DNA of 36,018 nt. It comes from an uncultured bacterium (GTDB taxonomy: Bacteria > Bacillota > Clostridia > Lachnospirales > Lachnospiraceae). The number at the start of each line of letters is the position of its first letter. Positions within the stretch are counted from its first letter, which is position 1. Location: positions 1 to 36,018 of the forward strand of contig CAJMNU010000005.1 in NCBI GenBank assembly GCA_905214855.1, in the 5' to 3' direction. The notes under the pieces are model-generated. The model was not told where the DNA came from. It saw only the letters and a program-made list of their open reading frames with translations, and searched no databases. The position numbers and the translations under genes are program-made. This document shows positions 34,461 to 36,018 of this stretch, piece after piece.

Positions 34461-35843
34461 CTACCTCTCCTCTGAAACTGCTGCCTGACGGATTCCCTCT
34501 TCCTGACCGCCATCTTTCTTTACACCCTCTGTGCTCTCTTTCATAAACATGATCTTAGGTGTCAAGATCATCAATTTCAGATCCAGCCACATGGAATAAT
34601 TCTGAATATAAGTCAGATCCAACTTCAATTTATCATAAGAAGTTGTATTGTACTTGCCATAAATCTGAGCATATCCTGTAAGTCCTGCTTTTACTTTCAA
34701 ACGATAAGAAAATTCTGGGATCTCCTTCTCAATCTCAGCTGCCAGCTCTGGTCTCTCTGGTCTTGGTCCTACCATAGACATCTCCCCTTTGAGAACATTA
34801 ATCAGCTGTGGCAGTTCATCCAGTCTGGTTGCACGCAAAAGTCTTCCAATAGGCAAAATCCTTGGATCATGTTCGGAAGCTAACTGTGCTCCCATTTTCT
34901 CCGCATCCTGAACCATTGTCCTGAACTTATAGATTTCAAATGGATGTCCCCATTTTGTCAATCTTGTCTGTTTATAAAAGACAGGACCTCCATCCGTCAG
35001 TTTAATGCTGATTGCAATGATAATGAAAAATGGCAATGTCAAAATCAAGCCAATTCCGGCACATACCAGATCCATAAGACGTTTCGCCACACGCTGTTCA
35101 AAATGAACTCCCTCATTTCTGGAAAGATACAGAGGAGAATCAAAAATATTCAACTCTTCTGAAGATCTTAAAAGAATATCTGAGATCTTAGGAACAGTAT
35201 AAGTACGGACTCCTATCGCAAAACAATACTTCATCAAGGCATTTCGTTCATGAGCTGGAACATCACCTATGATTACCCCCTCATAGTTCTTGATCGCCAT
35301 ACGGATCGCATCCATTCCTATCTCGACGTTCAATGCCCCACTTATGACATACTTATCTTCTCTTGAATTAATCTTTTCCATCAAATGAAACGCAGGTCTG
35401 TCACCATAGATCAAAAGTAATCTCCTCGGCGGGAAGAGGCGTGTATAAATCCAGCTAAAAGAAAATGCCCACAAAACAATACAGATAATATCCACCAATG
35501 TCATTACTACAATGGCTGTCAGGGAATGAAAACGCTTATCCAAAAGTGCGATCTGCAAGTATGTGATTCCGTTTACCAGAACACAGGATAAAATCTGAGA
35601 ATAAATGACATTTCCCTTTTTTAGAACACCAACTTTAAATCCCCCATACATGGTAAGGAAAAACAGCAAAAGGATTCCATACAAACAGACCATAAGCCAG
35701 TTTCCACGCCTGAAAAACGGAAATTCAAGAATTGTATTATAATGTTTTGTCCACACAATCCAATAAATCCCAACCTCAAGCAATACAATAATAGAAGCGG
35801 AGAAAAACTTGATCATTCTTTTATATTGTTCATAATGTTTCAT
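34461..35843 (-). CDS. Polyprenyl glycosylphosphotransferase, second copy
   Basis: Initiating sugar-1-phosphate transferase of 460 residues, same family as the gene at 6006-7421 but clearly diverged. Four to five N-terminal membrane helices (to ~135), a nucleotide-binding-like region (LLLIYGDRPAFHL), a membrane helix (about 260-282), then the catalytic part: DGGPVFYKQTRLT, IYKFRTM, TRLDELPQL, GPRPERPEL and GLTGYAQIYGKYN. An acidic/basic tail follows. It begins 9 bases after the stop of the ligase-like gene, so the two form an operon. The ribosome site is weak: GGGAG lies about 14 bases upstream, so the start may be slightly off. The sugar is not predictable from sequence. Confidence 0.92.
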   Translation of the reverse strand: MKHYEQYKRMIKFFSASIIVLLEVGIYWIVWTKHYNTILEFPFFRRGNWLMVCLYGILLLFFLTMYGGFKVGVLKKGNVIYSQILSCVLVNGITYLQIALLDKRFHSLTAIVVMTLVDIICIVLWAFSFSWIYTRLFPPRRLLLIYGDRPAFHLMEKINSREDKYVISGALNVEIGMDAIRMAIKNYEGVIIGDVPAHERNALMKYCFAIGVRTYTVPKISDILLRSSEELNIFDSPLYLSRNEGVHFEQRVAKRLMDLVCAGIGLILTLPFFIIIAISIKLTDGGPVFYKQTRLTKWGHPFEIYKFRTMVQDAEKMGAQLASEHDPRILPIGRLLRATRLDELPQLINVLKGEMSMVGPRPERPELAAEIEKEIPEFSYRLKVKAGLTGYAQIYGKYNTTSYDKLKLDLTYIQNYSMWLDLKLMILTPKIMFMKESTEGVKKDGGQEEGIRQAAVSEER

Positions 35844-35852
35844 AACTCTATT

Positions 35853-36018
35853 TTATTCTCCCTGCTCTTGTGGTCTCACAGCCGCCATCGTCATCATCAA
35901 AAACATCCACATGATCGGAGTTGCGATTGGAAGATTCAAATTAACAAAAGCCTGAGCACTATAACATATAACGGCAAAAAGCATAGCTGCTACTGCCGGA
36001 TTCTTACTGATACGTTTA
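35853..36018 (-). CDS. O-antigen ligase/polymerase-like membrane protein, C-terminal end only
   Basis: The last 54 codons of a gene that begins beyond the window, stop TAA at 35853-35855. Two hydrophobic helices are seen: PAVAAMLFAVICYSAQAFVN and PIMWMFLMMTMAAV. YSAQAFVNLNLPIATPIMW has the YxxQAFxNxxxxxxxPxxW pattern found at the end of O-antigen ligase (Wzy/WaaL-type) proteins in Firmicutes. Such proteins join or polymerise lipid-linked glycans outside the membrane. The tail is short and charged (RPQEQGE). It lies 9 bases ahead of the glycosylphosphotransferase gene. Only the end is visible, so the call rests on this pattern and on context. Confidence 0.7.
   Translation of the reverse strand, partial: KRISKNPAVAAMLFAVICYSAQAFVNLNLPIATPIMWMFLMMTMAAVRPQEQGE

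Overview
The window looks like a chromosomal segment of a low-to-moderate GC Gram-positive gut-type Clostridia, most probably a Lachnospiraceae (Blautia/Dorea/Mediterraneibacter-like). The evidence is strong purine-rich Shine-Dalgarno sites, a LytR-CpsA-Psr (LCP) ligase, a protein built of choline/cell-wall-binding repeats, an S8 peptidase of the clostridial CspB type, and the absence of outer-membrane export genes. This placement is inference from protein style, not from a marker gene. I see no tRNA, rRNA, IS element or CRISPR array.

Layout, left to right. (1) 1-3839: the 3' end of an S8 subtilase-like gene (+), then an unusual ClpX paralogue and a membrane-anchored HtrA protease (both -), each with a candidate promoter. 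(2) 4072-14856, all on -: a polysaccharide operon transcribed right to left, namely TPP-dependent enzyme, NAD-dependent epimerase/dehydratase, GtrB-like polyprenyl-phosphate glycosyltransferase, a tandem two-domain GT2, a second GT2, a polyprenyl glycosylphosphotransferase and finally an LCP ligase with a long Ser/Thr/Glu/Pro-rich tail. A strong hairpin terminator follows. (3) 15270-19442: mostly + strand accessory genes (secreted cell-wall-binding repeat protein, Nudix hydrolase, HAD hydrolase, orphan RecB-like PD-(D/E)XK nuclease), plus one small coiled-coil protein on -. (4) 19549-36018, all on -: a second, AT-rich glycan cluster. In transcription order it holds the end of an O-antigen ligase/polymerase-like protein, a second glycosylphosphotransferase, GT2, GT4, RgpB/GacC-like GT2, a GT-B enzyme, UDP-GlcNAc 2-epimerase, Wzm-like permease, Wzt-like ATPase with a C-terminal extension, a methyltransferase/coiled-coil/GT-B/GT2 fusion, a terminator, an LtaS-like phosphoglycerol transferase, and a diacylglycerol-kinase-like lipid kinase.

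How the genes may work together (inference). The right cluster resembles an ABC-transporter-dependent wall polysaccharide pathway: the glycosylphosphotransferase primes undecaprenyl phosphate, the GTs extend, the fusion protein may extend and cap the chain, Wzm/Wzt exports it, the LtaS-like enzyme may add phosphoglycerol outside, and the lipid kinase may recycle the diacylglycerol released. The left operon adds further sugars through a polyprenyl-phosphate route and an LCP enzyme that could attach the finished glycan to peptidoglycan.

The most interesting points are the single-chain methyltransferase/coiled-coil/double-glycosyltransferase protein beside a Wzt with a C-terminal extension (a possible chain-length ruler), a conserved palindrome TGTAA-N5-TTACA placed identically at two glycan promoters, the LtaS-like/lipid-kinase pair, an orphan RecB-like nuclease at the edge of the AT-rich block, a ClpX with changed substrate loops, and an S8 protease with Cys at the catalytic Ser position.
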